From the IMG/VR virus record IMGVR_UViG_3300010354_000062, positions 1 to 64,000 of that record: a DNA stretch of 64,000 nt; one strand, written 5' to 3'. Within the stretch, counting starts at the first letter, position 1. The number at the start of each line of letters is the position of its first letter. A program made the translations under genes and the position numbers. The notes below the pieces were generated by a model. The model did not search any database. It had not been told where the DNA came from and saw only the letters and a program-made list of their open reading frames with translations. This document shows, one piece after another, positions 1-10,100 of this stretch. This DNA comes from a virus.

Positions 1-5
1 TTAAT

Positions 6-1175
6 ATGTCACAATTACTAGAGTCACGCTGGTCGGAAACCAAAGAGGCCCTGTTAGAAGGTCTACAAGGTAACAAGCGTTCAGTAATGGCAGCTACTCT
101 TGAGAATACCCGCAAGTATCTCGCAGAAAGTGCCACAGCTGGTGCTACTTCCGCTGGCAACGTTGCAACCCTAAATCGTGTGATCCTTCCAGTGATCAGA
201 CGTGTAATGCCAACCGTTATTGCAAACGAGTTAGTTGGCGTACAACCAATGACTGGACCAGTTGGTCAGATCCACACTCTACGTGTTCGTTATGCTGATA
301 CATTCAGCGGCAGCACAGGTGGTTCAACCACAGCTGGTGAAGAGGCACTAAGCCCATTCAAGATTGCTGAAGGCTATTCTGGTGTATCGCCAGGTAAGGC
401 CGCTGCTACAGCCGCACTAGAAGGTGTTGCTGGAAACAGACTAAACATTCAGATCTTGAAACAAACTGTTGAAGCTAAGACACGTAAGCTATCAGCACGT
501 TGGACATTCGAAGCTGCACAAGATGCACAAGCCCAACAAGGTATTGACATCGAAGCAGAGATTATGGCTGCTCTTGCACAAGAGATCACAGCTGAAATCG
601 ACCAAGAAGTTCTACGTAGCCTTGGCGCACTAGCAACAACAGCACAGACCTACGACCAAGCAGCAGTATCTGGTACAGCAACATTCGTCGGCGACGAACA
701 CGCTGCACTAGCTGTTATGATCAACCGTGCTAGCAACTTGATTGCTCAGCGCACACGTCGTGGTGCTGGTAACTGGGCAGTTGTAAGCCCAACAACATTG
801 ACACTTCTACAAAGTGCTACAACTTCTGCTTTCGCAAGAACTACAGAAGGTACATTTGAAGCTCCAACAAACACCAAGTTCGTTGGTACTTTGAATAGCG
901 CAATGAAAGTATATGTAAACACATATGCTGGTGATGACGATGTGTTGATTGGTTACAAAGGCTCAAGCGAGTCTGACGCAGCAGCATTCTATTGCCCATA
1001 CATTCCATTGATGAGCAGTGGTGTTGTTCTAGACCCAAGCACATTTGAACCAGTAGTTAGCTTCATGACACGTTATGGTTATGTTGAACTAACAAATACT
1101 GCTTCATCGCTTGGTAATGCTCAGGACTACCTAGCAAAAGTTGCAGTAACATCTGGTAACTTGAAGTTTGCCTAA
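6..1175 (+). CDS. 23: Major capsid protein, T4 gp23 family
   Basis: This is the main building block of the phage head, forming the hexamers of the capsid shell. The N-terminal half has the gp23 signature of T4-like phages: a run of LNRVILPVIRRVMPT near residue 57, followed by IANELVGVQPMTGPVGQIHTL and a glycine/serine/threonine-rich stretch. The C-terminus ends in the typical DYLAKVAVTSGNLKFA block. At 389 residues it is shorter than T4 gp23 (521), as is usual for marine members, which lack much of the T4 insertion domain. It starts 5 bases into the window, so its upstream signals and probably gp20-gp22 lie to the left. A strong terminator follows. The family assignment is secure. Confidence 0.96.
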   Translation: MSQLLESRWSETKEALLEGLQGNKRSVMAATLENTRKYLAESATAGATSAGNVATLNRVILPVIRRVMPTVIANELVGVQPMTGPVGQIHTLRVRYADTFSGSTGGSTTAGEEALSPFKIAEGYSGVSPGKAAATAALEGVAGNRLNIQILKQTVEAKTRKLSARWTFEAAQDAQAQQGIDIEAEIMAALAQEITAEIDQEVLRSLGALATTAQTYDQAAVSGTATFVGDEHAALAVMINRASNLIAQRTRRGAGNWAVVSPTTLTLLQSATTSAFARTTEGTFEAPTNTKFVGTLNSAMKVYVNTYAGDDDVLIGYKGSSESDAAAFYCPYIPLMSSGVVLDPSTFEPVVSFMTRYGYVELTNTASSLGNAQDYLAKVAVTSGNLKFA

Positions 1176-1201
1176 TCGCAAATTTCTTTTTGCAAAAAAT
1201 C

Positions 1202-1227
1202 AAAAAGGCTCTTCGGAGCCTTTTTGT
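1202..1227 (+). terminator. Rho-independent terminator after gene 23
   Basis: A 10-bp perfect stem (1202-1211 with 1216-1225) is closed by a TTCG tetraloop and ends in a run of T. It directly follows the capsid gene. Confidence 0.93.
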
Positions 1228-1231
1228 TTGA

Positions 1232-1239
1232 CTTAAATA
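1232..1239 (+). promoter_or_regulatory. Late-promoter-like box CTTAAATA
   Basis: The box resembles the T4 late consensus TATAAATA. It lies just after the gene 23 terminator and 23 nt before the ATG at 1263. No clear Shine-Dalgarno sequence lies between them. Confidence 0.5.
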
Positions 1240-1262
1240 TTTTTAAGTGTATATTAGAATGT

Positions 1263-1514
1263 ATGGACATTACAGAAATACGCAAAAAATGTCAGGCATG
1301 GCGTAAGCGCCATAGTATGTTTTCACATGATATTAGAAGAATTGAAAATTCTATAGAAAAACATATTACCAATTATAGCAATTTTATGGTCATGCATCGA
1401 CAAACACATAGACAATCCTACTTAGATCGTGCAGAACAAGAAATTGAAGCAATTAAAAAATTAATCGAACTTGTAGAAAAAATAGAGTTAATGTCCTTAC
1501 TCAGCCGGAGATAA
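1263..1514 (+). CDS. Hypothetical small helical protein
   Basis: An 83-residue protein that I do not recognise. I chose the ATG at 1263; the reading frame extends upstream to a TTG at 1224, but that lies inside the terminator tail. The protein is rich in charged residues and predicted helix, with a basic N-terminus and a C-terminal stretch of alternating Glu/Ile/Leu/Lys that could form a coiled coil. It sits alone between the capsid terminator and the next late promoter, which overlaps its 3' end at 1510-1517. Confidence 0.6.
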   Translation: MDITEIRKKCQAWRKRHSMFSHDIRRIENSIEKHITNYSNFMVMHRQTHRQSYLDRAEQEIEAIKKLIELVEKIELMSLLSRR

Positions 1515-1517
1515 ATA
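1510..1517 (+). promoter_or_regulatory. Late promoter box GATAAATA
   Basis: A close match to the T4 late box, placed 82 nt before the gene at 1600. The leader carries two inverted repeats and an AAGGAG ribosome site, so this is a promoter of the class with a leader. Confidence 0.7.
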
Positions 1518-1565
1518 AGTTACTAAGGCGTACTGAAAACAGTAACTTATGCTGTAACCCACAGC
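1516..1565 (+). promoter_or_regulatory. Structured 5' leader: two hairpins
   Basis: A 9-bp inverted repeat (1516-1524 with 1541-1549) is followed by a 5-bp GCTGT/ACAGC hairpin (1551-1555 with 1560-1564). Both lie between the late box and the ribosome site of the gene at 1600. They may stabilise the mRNA. Confidence 0.45.
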
Positions 1566-1599
1566 GTAGACCTAGAACGTCAACATAAGGAGAAAACAA

Positions 1600-1989
1600 A
1601 TGGGACGTCCATTAAGAAAAGATGTATTAGGAACAGACGTTATTGGCACCTTTGCCAGTAATACAGGTGTAAGAGTTGATTTCTATGATGGATCAACTTT
1701 GCAGACTGATGGTGTAATTATCAAACAACGTGGTGCAAAGACATTCGTAGTTTGCCGTGTTGGTGATATTGGTACTACTACAAGTTATGTAACAGCCGTA
1801 CTACAAAGTTCAGCACCAAATGCTGCCAATGAAATGAGTTTGGTAGGTTATATTAATGGTAACGGAAGTTCAGAAACATATCTAGCAAAAATTACTAAAC
1901 GTGTTGCTACTGATTTCAGCGGCAATCGTTACACATGGTTTTTGGTCAACGATTCCTCAAACGATTATATTCACCTAACAGCAATTTAA
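1600..1989 (+). CDS. Small virion-associated protein, unknown
   Basis: A 129-residue protein with no motif that I can name. It is rich in Gly, Thr, Ser and Val, as expected for an all-beta structural protein, and lacks a signal peptide or membrane segment. It has a good AAGGAG ribosome site 7-8 nt before ATG and its own late promoter with a hairpin-bearing leader, which suggests abundant late expression. It is first in the adhesin block and 4 nt before the next gene. A capsid-decoration or tail-associated role is inferred from position and composition only. Confidence 0.7.
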   Translation: MGRPLRKDVLGTDVIGTFASNTGVRVDFYDGSTLQTDGVIIKQRGAKTFVVCRVGDIGTTTSYVTAVLQSSAPNAANEMSLVGYINGNGSSETYLAKITKRVATDFSGNRYTWFLVNDSSNDYIHLTAI

Positions 1990-1993
1990 TACC

Positions 1994-3133
1994 ATGGCAA
2001 ATAACGGTCGTACAGTAAAAGTAAGTGGTGATTATAGCCTTGTCACAGGTCAAGGCAACACCATCCTTTTAGATACAGGACCTAATATTGGAACCGTTCG
2101 TGTCACTGGAAATTTAATAGTTGAAGGTGACACACTCACTGTTGAGGCTCAAAATTTAAATGTTGAAGATAACATTATTATTTTAAACTACGGTGAACCA
2201 GGACCCGGGGTTACAGTTGGTGATGGATATTCTGGTATACAAATTGATAGAGGTGCTAACCCTGATTCTAGCACAGTACCACCTGCTACTTTACTTTGGG
2301 ACGAAAGTTCTGAAGCATGGCAACTATCTTTAGGCACACCAGAAACAGGATTTAATTGGTCAGCAAGTAAGTTAAGATTAAAAGAAATATTAACAGATTC
2401 AGATACCGATGACGGCGATCTTACCCTAATTGGTGCAGGTCTAGGTGTTGTTAAAGTAGTAGGTACTCTAAATTATGAAGCTAGAGTTACAGATGACGAT
2501 GACATTCCTAACAAGAAATACGTTGATGATGCTATTGAAAGTAATCCTACGTTTCAAATTGTAAAAGATGATACAAGAGTAATTGCTCTTGACGTGAATG
2601 ATCCGTTAGACGCTGCGGCATTTGTTCCTCCAATTGGACCATACAGTTCAATGCCTGGACAAAGTGAAGTAGCGATATTGGTGAACAGTCGTAGAATTGC
2701 AGCATTTAGGCAAAATTCTATAGAATTTACCGGACTAACATTTTTTACTGAAGATCCTGTTGTTAGCGACATTGGCGCATCCATGGGAGGAAATCCCAAT
2801 CCTTATACAGGTGCTCCTGGCTTTGAAAATCAAAGTGCTGTAGTAATCCAGGCTGATAATACGAATACAAATATTAGATTTGAAACCAACGGCACAGGGC
2901 GTGTAGTGATAACATATGCTCAGGCATTTGAACATCAAGATCCAGCAACACCGCCAGCAGTGGTAACAGGTGTAAGTCAAGTTTATGGTGCAACGCCTGG
3001 AGCAGGAACAACTGGATTACGATTTGTCAATACAAGAGCCAGTAAAGAGCTAGACGGAACAATTAACGCTAGTTTTACCAACGATGAATTAGTAAGCAAA
3101 AATAGAGCATTACTTTTTAGTATGCTCTTTTAA
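1994..3133 (+). CDS. Putative tail fibre / virion structural protein
   Basis: A 379-residue beta-rich protein. Residues 35-110 (GTVRVTGNLIVEGDT, then NIIILNYGEPGPGV and a DGYSGIQIDRG stretch) match a pattern common in fibre-like proteins of T4-like aquatic phages, in which simulated-peak-like beta repeats precede a variable distal part. A KKYVDDAI segment around residue 175 is typical of trimeric fibre collars. It has no recognisable enzyme motif. It is translated just after the 129-residue gene and is followed 9 nt later by a small paralogue family member. Receptor binding is an inference. Confidence 0.72.
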   Translation: MANNGRTVKVSGDYSLVTGQGNTILLDTGPNIGTVRVTGNLIVEGDTLTVEAQNLNVEDNIIILNYGEPGPGVTVGDGYSGIQIDRGANPDSSTVPPATLLWDESSEAWQLSLGTPETGFNWSASKLRLKEILTDSDTDDGDLTLIGAGLGVVKVVGTLNYEARVTDDDDIPNKKYVDDAIESNPTFQIVKDDTRVIALDVNDPLDAAAFVPPIGPYSSMPGQSEVAILVNSRRIAAFRQNSIEFTGLTFFTEDPVVSDIGASMGGNPNPYTGAPGFENQSAVVIQADNTNTNIRFETNGTGRVVITYAQAFEHQDPATPPAVVTGVSQVYGATPGAGTTGLRFVNTRASKELDGTINASFTNDELVSKNRALLFSMLF

Positions 3134-3142
3134 GGAAAGTAT

Positions 3143-3478
3143 ATGGCAATCACAAGCACACAATTAACGAGTACAGGAATAACAACAGTATACACTAGTT
3201 CTAGTAATAATGCCATTACTACTATGATTATTTGCAACACTGGTGCAGTTAACCTCACAGATGAAACTGTAAATGCCTGTAATCTAACACTACATTTGGT
3301 AGCAGCCAGTAGTTCTGCTACAGATGTGAATAAAGTTATCAGTAATTTAAATATTCCAGCTGGCGAAACAGTATTCTTCAGCGATGAAAGAATAGTTTTA
3401 GGCAACAACGATACTGTACAGGCACAGGCCAGCGTGGCTAATTTATTGAGTGTTACTATAAGCACATTACCAGTATGA
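3143..3478 (+). CDS. Small beta-rich fibre-associated protein (paralogue 1 of 3)
   Basis: A 111-residue protein with an AAGGA ribosome site. It is one of three related small proteins in the block (others at 6391 and 20362). They share a layout: a short N-terminus, an early strand ending in CN (IICNTG here), a middle strand, an IPAGETVFF-like turn and a closing V.A..S segment. The repeated placement, each beside a larger fibre gene, suggests an accessory subunit such as a cap, collar or decoration. No function is known to me. Its last 4 bases overlap the next start codon. Confidence 0.7.
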   Translation: MAITSTQLTSTGITTVYTSSSNNAITTMIICNTGAVNLTDETVNACNLTLHLVAASSSATDVNKVISNLNIPAGETVFFSDERIVLGNNDTVQAQASVANLLSVTISTLPV

Positions 3479-4074
3479 AATTTCTTAAAACACAAAACAC
3501 TAGTAGATTTCTTCTTAAGGATAATCAATTTAAAAGTAATCCTTATGGTAGATATACTATGGACGGCGTTGGCGGCTTAAGACTTCCTAAGGGAACAACA
3601 GCACAAAGACCTCAGTTATCTAGCGTTGAAATGCCTAACGGCGCCAACGGTATGATTCGTTATAATACCACAACAAATAATTTAGAATGTTTTATTGCTG
3701 GATATTGGGAAGTAGTAGCAGCACCTAGTGCTAGTGCTATCTTAAAAGAAACATACGGACCCGGTGACTATACTGAAGTTTATTTTGGCCCGTTGCCTGC
3801 GGCCTATGAACCAGAATTTTTACCGTCAGGTGGAGGCAGTTTAGATAACATTATCGTACTAGTTGAAAACGTTTGGCAACTTTCAACTACAAACTATACA
3901 TTAGTTCAAAATCCTGCAGGTACAAGCTCACCAACAGGATATCTTGGTGGTGTAGCTTATTCAAGTGTTGACGGCAGAACAAATCCTGCAAAATCAACTT
4001 GGTGGCTTACATTTAGTCCAGAACCACCACCACTAGGAAAATACGTAACTGTCTATTACGGTTACGCCAATTAA
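3475..4074 (+). CDS. Fibre-like protein with RYNT/W module
   Basis: A 199-residue protein. Residues 35-82 carry a module shared with five other proteins here: LRLPKGTTAQRP, then GMIRYNTTTNNLE, then a short strand and W. After it comes a domain with an AYEPEFLPSGG segment and a C-terminal VYYGYAN. It overlaps the previous gene by 4 nt and is translationally coupled to it. It is probably a fibre or fibre-tip component; that is inferred from the shared module and the neighbours. Confidence 0.68.
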   Translation: MKFLKTQNTSRFLLKDNQFKSNPYGRYTMDGVGGLRLPKGTTAQRPQLSSVEMPNGANGMIRYNTTTNNLECFIAGYWEVVAAPSASAILKETYGPGDYTEVYFGPLPAAYEPEFLPSGGGSLDNIIVLVENVWQLSTTNYTLVQNPAGTSSPTGYLGGVAYSSVDGRTNPAKSTWWLTFSPEPPPLGKYVTVYYGYAN

Positions 4075-4076
4075 TC

Positions 4077-5168
4077 ATGAGTCAACTGGGGCGAATTAGT
4101 GGTCCGTTACTAAATGATATTCTTAATAGAGATGGCGTAGATCTTTCTTTTGAAACTAACCTACTTTATATAGATGTTTCTAACGGACGAATTGGTATTA
4201 ATCAACCAGGAAATGTTCCTAGTCATGACTTAGATATTGATGGTTATACAAGAACACAAGAATTAGAAGTTACCAATCAAGCAACTATAGACAATGTAAG
4301 ATTTACAGCTCCAAATACTGTGACAACAGTAACAGGACCTTTATACATTACTCCGGCAGAAACTTCTAGTCCTTATATTCAATTGGAAAGAGTATTAACC
4401 GGACAATTAGAAATTAACGGCAATCAAATTAGAAATTATCAAACCAACGGCAGTATTGTTCTAAATCCCAATGCTGCCGCCGGTTTTGAAATTGAAGACA
4501 CTACTAATATCACAGGTAATTTAGCAGTTACTGGAAATATAGGAGTAAACGGGGATCTCAGCGCCGCAGATAATATTATTGTTGGCGATAACAAATTAGA
4601 TATCGTACAAATTGCACCAGACTTTACACAAGATATTATACCTGGTATAGATCTCGATTATGATTTAGGTGCAGATGCAGCTGATTCAAGTCCTAGAAGA
4701 TGGGCCGAACTCTACATACGCGATGACCTAACTCACACACAGCTAGTACTACCACTAAGAGTTAATGTTAGCGATCAAATAAAATTAGATGGTAACAACG
4801 GACAAATCTATGCTTTACAAAGCAACGACGATCTTATTATTAATCCTAATACTGGTATCACCTATATCGAGCGTACCAAGTGGGAAAATAATTACATAAC
4901 AAACTTAAATGACACGCCAATTGGTTTTGCCAGCACAGGCACAGGTTACTATAAATTTGCTACTACTAATGCTATGATAATTCCTGCAGGTCTAACGTCT
5001 GAACGTTACGGAAGCCCAGAAGTTGGTATGACTAGATGGAATACAGAACTTGAACTTTTAGAATGTTGGAATGGGTCAGCATGGATCACTTCCCTAGGCC
5101 CAGGTATTGTAGTAGATGTACCTTTCATGGAAGATTTAGGCAACGTTTACAGTCTCATCTTTGGGTAA
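4077..5168 (+). CDS. Tail fibre protein (paralogue of 5310 gene)
   Basis: A 363-residue fibre protein. It opens with LGRISGPLLNDIL and a short block ending in IGINQPGNVPSHDLDIDGYTRT; the gene at 5310 starts almost identically. The middle is a series of beta repeats around NLAVTGNIGVNGDLSA. The C-terminus carries the GMTRWNTELELLECWNGSAW module. The overall design is an N-terminal attachment part, a repetitive shaft and a distal tip. Start: ATG at 4077, two bases after the previous stop. No late box lies immediately before it, so it is probably co-transcribed from upstream. Confidence 0.8.
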   Translation: MSQLGRISGPLLNDILNRDGVDLSFETNLLYIDVSNGRIGINQPGNVPSHDLDIDGYTRTQELEVTNQATIDNVRFTAPNTVTTVTGPLYITPAETSSPYIQLERVLTGQLEINGNQIRNYQTNGSIVLNPNAAAGFEIEDTTNITGNLAVTGNIGVNGDLSAADNIIVGDNKLDIVQIAPDFTQDIIPGIDLDYDLGADAADSSPRRWAELYIRDDLTHTQLVLPLRVNVSDQIKLDGNNGQIYALQSNDDLIINPNTGITYIERTKWENNYITNLNDTPIGFASTGTGYYKFATTNAMIIPAGLTSERYGSPEVGMTRWNTELELLECWNGSAWITSLGPGIVVDVPFMEDLGNVYSLIFG

Positions 5169-5180
5169 TATTTCAATCTG

Positions 5181-5188
5181 GATAAATA
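5181..5188 (+). promoter_or_regulatory. Late promoter box GATAAATA
   Basis: A T4-late-like box at the start of a 120-nt non-coding leader before the fibre gene at 5310. Confidence 0.72.
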
Positions 5189-5196
5189 CTTTTGAT

Positions 5197-5264
5197 TATA
5201 GAAAAAGACCAATTTTCTATATGACCAAACTGTGGTAAACCCGCAAAGAACCGTAAAAGCGGTT
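5197..5264 (+). promoter_or_regulatory. Structured leader with two hairpins
   Basis: A 9-bp perfect stem (5197-5205 with 5213-5221, loop 7 nt) and a 5-bp AACCG/CGGTT stem (5249-5253 with 5260-5264) lie in the leader. The leader ends in an AAAAGGAGA ribosome site just before a GTG start. Confidence 0.5.
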
Positions 5265-5309
5265 GAAAAAGTGGTTATCCGTGTAACGCGGTGTTAAAAG
5301 GAGATTGAA

Positions 5310-6383
5310 GTGCCCCAGGTTCTTGGTCGTATATCCGGGCCACTCTTAAAGGCAAATCTCGTTAGAGATAACGTGAATCTGTCTTTTAGAAATGGTATCG
5401 CGGATCCAGACATACTGTTTCTCGACGTTAATAACGATCGCATCGGTGTCAATACTTCAACTCCATTACACGACCTAGACGTTGCGGGTTATACTAGAAC
5501 TACAGATTTAGAAGTTACCAATCAATTTGATGTTGGTACAATTACTGTTACTGGCAACACAATCCGTAGCAGTCTTAACACAATAAATTTTGCCCCTAGC
5601 GGCGGCGAACTTACCATCTATCAAGCACGTTTCCAAGTTGATGACATACAAATTCAAGGAAACGTCATTTCAACCGAAGTTTCTAATTCTAATCTAGTAT
5701 TAAGAGCTAACGGTTCTGGTACTGTGGATTTAATTGGTAACACAGCCATTACAGGTAACTTGAATGTCAGCGGAAATATTTCTGCTACAGGTAACGTAAC
5801 TATTGGTGGTAATATTGTTATTGGCGACAGTCTAAGTGACAGCGTAACAATCAACGCCAGTATTCAAAGCGATCTAGTACCTCAAGCAGATAATACCTAT
5901 GATCTAGGTTCTTTTGCCTACCAGTGGAGAAACTTATACGCTGGTACAGTTCATACAAATGTTTTGAATCTAACATCTTTAGATGTTGGAACATTGAAGT
6001 TTTATAACAATGAAATTGGTAGTACAACTGGACAAGATATTATCATTGACGGTAATGGTGCAGGTGGCGTCAAACTAGCTAACTTTAGAATTGTTGACAA
6101 TGTAATCACAAATTTTGTTTCAAATGCAATTTCAGAAATTGTACAAAGCGGCACCGGTTACTTTAAGATTCAAGGAACTAACGGTTTTGTTCCGCCAGTA
6201 GGTTCAGACGTTCAACGTCCTACAGCATACGCTGTAGTGGGAATGATGAGGTACAACACAAGTTCTCAGGCTATTGAAGTATGGGACGGTACAGACTGGG
6301 CATCACCTGCTGGCGCTTCTGGTGCAGTATCAGAAAGCACAGCTAATGAAATCGCAGCAACTTACGCATTAATGTTAGGATAA
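5310..6383 (+). CDS. Tail fibre protein, GTG start
   Basis: A 357-residue paralogue of the gene at 4077. It shares the LGRISGPLLKANL start, the DRIGVNTSTPLHDLDVAGYTRT block and a C-terminal GMMRYNTSSQAIEVWDGTDW module. The middle has NLNVSGNISATGNVTIGGN-type repeats. The start codon is GTG at 5310, chosen because a strong AAAAGGAGA site lies 7 nt upstream and because the alignment with the paralogue begins here. It has its own late promoter and structured leader, which suggests higher expression than its sister gene. It is probably a receptor-binding or connector fibre. Confidence 0.82.
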   Translation: MPQVLGRISGPLLKANLVRDNVNLSFRNGIADPDILFLDVNNDRIGVNTSTPLHDLDVAGYTRTTDLEVTNQFDVGTITVTGNTIRSSLNTINFAPSGGELTIYQARFQVDDIQIQGNVISTEVSNSNLVLRANGSGTVDLIGNTAITGNLNVSGNISATGNVTIGGNIVIGDSLSDSVTINASIQSDLVPQADNTYDLGSFAYQWRNLYAGTVHTNVLNLTSLDVGTLKFYNNEIGSTTGQDIIIDGNGAGGVKLANFRIVDNVITNFVSNAISEIVQSGTGYFKIQGTNGFVPPVGSDVQRPTAYAVVGMMRYNTSSQAIEVWDGTDWASPAGASGAVSESTANEIAATYALMLG

Positions 6384-6390
6384 AAATAAA

Positions 6391-6723
6391 ATGCCAACAC
6401 TTTTTAGACATTCACTTGTTAACGATATAGGAACAGTACCTGTTGATGTGGTAAGTATTGACACAGGTATTAGAGCAACTGTAATTGGTTGTAATCTTTC
6501 AAATGTGACAGCATACGACACTATTGTTGTAGATGTAGATGTAGTTGGATCAGATACAACTGTGGTAAAGTATATTAAGTCGTTGGCGATTCCTCCAAAT
6601 ACATCAGTAAAATTAATCACACAAGGTGAAAAATTAATTTTACCAGAAAATACTTCATTAAGAATTACCAGTGATACTACAGATAGTGTAGATGCTACGG
6701 TAAGTTTTGTAGAGATATCATAA
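6391..6723 (+). CDS. Small beta-rich fibre-associated protein (paralogue 2 of 3)
   Basis: A 110-residue relative of the proteins at 3143 and 20362. It has a GCNLSN segment in place of IICNTG, then an IPPNTSVKLI turn and a closing VDATVSFVEIS strand. It follows a large fibre gene by 7 nt, as its sisters do, and ends 10 nt before the next gene. A structural accessory role is inferred. Confidence 0.7.
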   Translation: MPTLFRHSLVNDIGTVPVDVVSIDTGIRATVIGCNLSNVTAYDTIVVDVDVVGSDTTVVKYIKSLAIPPNTSVKLITQGEKLILPENTSLRITSDTTDSVDATVSFVEIS

Positions 6724-6733
6724 GGAAACTACT

Positions 6734-7099
6734 ATGGCAAATGCATATTATTTAGGTCGTACACCAGAAGAAGTACTAGGCAATAGTCCTCGTTATTGGT
6801 ATGCTCTACGTAGAAATCAAGATGGTGAACTATATCTAGTTAGAAGCGATCAGGTTTTAGATACAGATTCATACGAATTAAATATACCAGGACCACCAGA
6901 AGAAGATTTTGACAGTTTTATCGTTGGCACTGATTATCTTGATGGTATTGGTGTTGATCACGAAAAACCCAAAGAAAATATGTATTATCCTCAATATAGA
7001 TGGGACAGCAGATCCCTGTTTTATTATGTTGATGACGAAGGAATGTTTACAGTGAGAATTAATAGAGGATATTCATATCCTAATGGAATATCTTCATAA
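6734..7099 (+). CDS. Hypothetical fibre-cluster protein
   Basis: A 121-residue, Tyr- and Asp-rich acidic protein that I do not recognise. It contains ALRRNQDGELYLVRSDQV followed by a proline-rich acidic linker (GPPEEDFDSF) and ends in a Tyr/Gly-rich tail. It has a good AAGGA ribosome site. Its place directly before the giant fibre suggests a chaperone or connector for that protein; this is context only. Confidence 0.65.
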   Translation: MANAYYLGRTPEEVLGNSPRYWYALRRNQDGELYLVRSDQVLDTDSYELNIPGPPEEDFDSFIVGTDYLDGIGVDHEKPKENMYYPQYRWDSRSLFYYVDDEGMFTVRINRGYSYPNGISS

Positions 7100-7112
7100 T
7101 TAGGAATTTAAA

Positions 7113-10100
7113 ATGGCAGAATTTAAGATCACACGATTTAGGTATACCTGGAAAGGAGATTGGACAACCACCACTGCATACAATAAAGATGATGTAGTCT
7201 ACTACAGTGGTTCATCTTATGTTTGTATTAGACAACATACATCATCTTCTTTTAACACAGAGCAATCATACCTGCCTCCGGGAGAAACATTAGTTTCGCC
7301 TGCTTGGGTAAAGTCAGTTGACGGCAGACAGTTCAACGGTGAATGGTCTTCAAGCACACAATATTTTTTAGGCGACCTAGTTTTATCAGGCGGCAATGTT
7401 TATCTATGTGTTGGCGGACATACAAGTCAAAATGATTTTAACGATGACATTGTGTATTGGGAAGTTTATGCAGTAGGCAGTAATTGGCGCAATAATTGGT
7501 CACAGAATTCAATTTATAGAGTAGGAGATGTTGTTAGATACAGCGGATATACGTATCAATGTATTCTAGGACATACTGCTGGAACAATTAATGAAGGTAT
7601 TATTTCTGGAAACAACGACGATTCTACAGATAGTACTTTTGAAACTTGGAAAGTTGCGGTTGAAAATCTATCCTATGTTGGAAGTTACCAAACAAATATT
7701 AGGTATAGAGAAAATGATCTAGTCAAGTATGGCGGATCTATTTTAAAATGCATAGTAGAACATACGTCATCGGGTACTCCCGGCGATTTAACTTCTGCTA
7801 ATTTTGAAACTTATCTTTCAGGATTTAACTATCATTCAAACTGGTCATCATCTGAATATTACGCCACAGGAGATGTTGTACAACACGGTGGTGTAATATA
7901 TGTGGCAGCAGAAAATAATACCAATATTGTGCCAGGGCCAGACCAAAGCGGCGACCAAAATACACAATGGTTGGTAATCCAAGATGGCATTTCTTTTAAA
8001 GGACTGTACGATTCACAATCTCCTGGGGGTTATAACAGAGGCGATGTTGTAAGAAAAGGTGGAAGCCTTTGGGTAAGCCTAGTTAATCAATCTCAACAGG
8101 CAGATAGTACTCTTGTTTCAGAAGACACTTCAAATTGGAAATATGTTTTACAAACAAGTAACTTTGCAGGCACATGGCATGCTAATGAAGTATATCAATT
8201 GTATGAAGCTGTGTACTACAGGGGTCTATTATACTATGCAAACACACCGCATGTAAGTAGTCTAGAAAACTTCCCAGGTGACAACGGTAATGCATTTAGT
8301 TATTGGTCCGTCCTAATTGATAGCGGTACTACAGCAGCATTGTCTAACGTTGGCGATCTGCTTACACAAAATTTTTATAGAGAAACATTACAAGACGGCA
8401 GTACTGTTCTAACACTTGGCGATACTAGTACAATAGGTCCAACAGCTATCCCAATTGGAGATGCTGATCAACTTTTAATGGTTTCAAATGATCAAGGCGA
8501 TATTGGTTACGAAACATATGGAACATTGCAAAGAGTAGCATGGGTAAGAACAGACGGTGTTGATGAAGATACAGATCCAGATCGAGGATTTAATTATTTT
8601 AAACCATGGAGAACATTACGCTACGCTCTTGAACAACTAGACGACGGATATTCTGGTTATACCAGCGTTAAGCTAGGCACAGGAGAATATGAAGAAGTAT
8701 TACCATTAATTGTACCTAAACGAACCGCAATTATTGGAGATGAACTTCGTTCAACAACAGTAAAGGCAAGTCATCCTATATCAGCTTTGGCTAATGACGC
8801 TGCTTATACTTTAGAAACATTAATCCATATTGGTGCAAGATTAGGTAATTTGTTATCAAATAATTTTATAGTTCCTACTACAGGAAATACGGAAGACCAG
8901 TATATTGGCGGACCAATTGATGCTCCTACGATTGTAGCTGTGAACACCTTGTGGGCAGATATTATTAATATTATTGATTATAGAGTAAATGGTTTAGGTA
9001 GTGAGCCAAGTGTAACCGGATCAAATACACAGACAACTGATTTCAATAGATTAGGCGCAAGAATTACACTTGAAGAAAATCGTTTATGGATTAAGGCAGA
9101 AGCTATTGCCTATATGGCAGTTAATAATCCAGAATATACATTTGATACAGCTAGATGTGAAAGAGACCTTGATAGATATATTGATGCCCTTAAGTATGAT
9201 TTATTGTATCCTGGAAATTACAAGAGCGTGTTAGCTGGTCGTTATTATGCCAACGCAGTTACAGGTAGCCAGCTTGAAGATATGTTCTATGTAAGAGATA
9301 CAACTGGTATCCGTAATATGACCTTAAAAGGTTTGAACGGTACACTCCCAGAAATTCAAGAAGGCGAAATTTATAGAATACCAACAGGCGGGGCGTTTGT
9401 AAGTTTAGATCCGGGTTGGGGACCAAATGATGAAAGAGTATGGATCATCAATCGTTCGTGCTACATTCAAAACGTTACTACATTTGGTGTAGGCGCCATC
9501 GGACAGAAGATTGACGGTTTACTACATAATGGTGGAAATAGATCCATAGTATCAAACGACTTTACACAGGTAATTTCAGACGGAATTGGTGCGTGGGTAC
9601 AAAATGGTGGTCGTGCAGAACTTGTTTCTGTGTTTACTTACTATGCACACATTGGTATGTTTGCCAAAGATGGTGGTATTATTCGTGCTACAAACGGAAA
9701 CAGCTCATACGGTGATTTTGGTGCTGTAGCAGACGGCATTGATCCTGCTGAAACTGTGAGATACGGGAACGTAAACACTAGATCAGAACAGGCAGTAATA
9801 GCGTCTGCATTTGCAGGTGAAATTTTAGACTTTATTTTAGCATTAGAATATTCAAATGCCGGACAGAATTATACCGAAGCAAGCTACACAATCACAAGTT
9901 CTGGTGTTGGAGCAACATCAAAGCAAGAAGAGTTTAGAGATAATGCCATGTTCACCGTGCAAATCTTATCCAGCGGATCAGGATTTACCCAGTACGGAAA
10001 TCAGGCACAGACTGGTAATGCTACACAAATTACTCTTGCTACAGCAGAAACAGCTACAGAAGCAAATATTCTTGGCATGAGAGTTATTATTATCTCAGGT

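Noticed and set aside
5222-5309. Possible tRNA or small RNA gene in the leader before 5310
   Set aside because: There are short hairpins, but no tRNA T-loop sequence and no cloverleaf with a 7-bp acceptor stem. It is better explained as a 5' leader.
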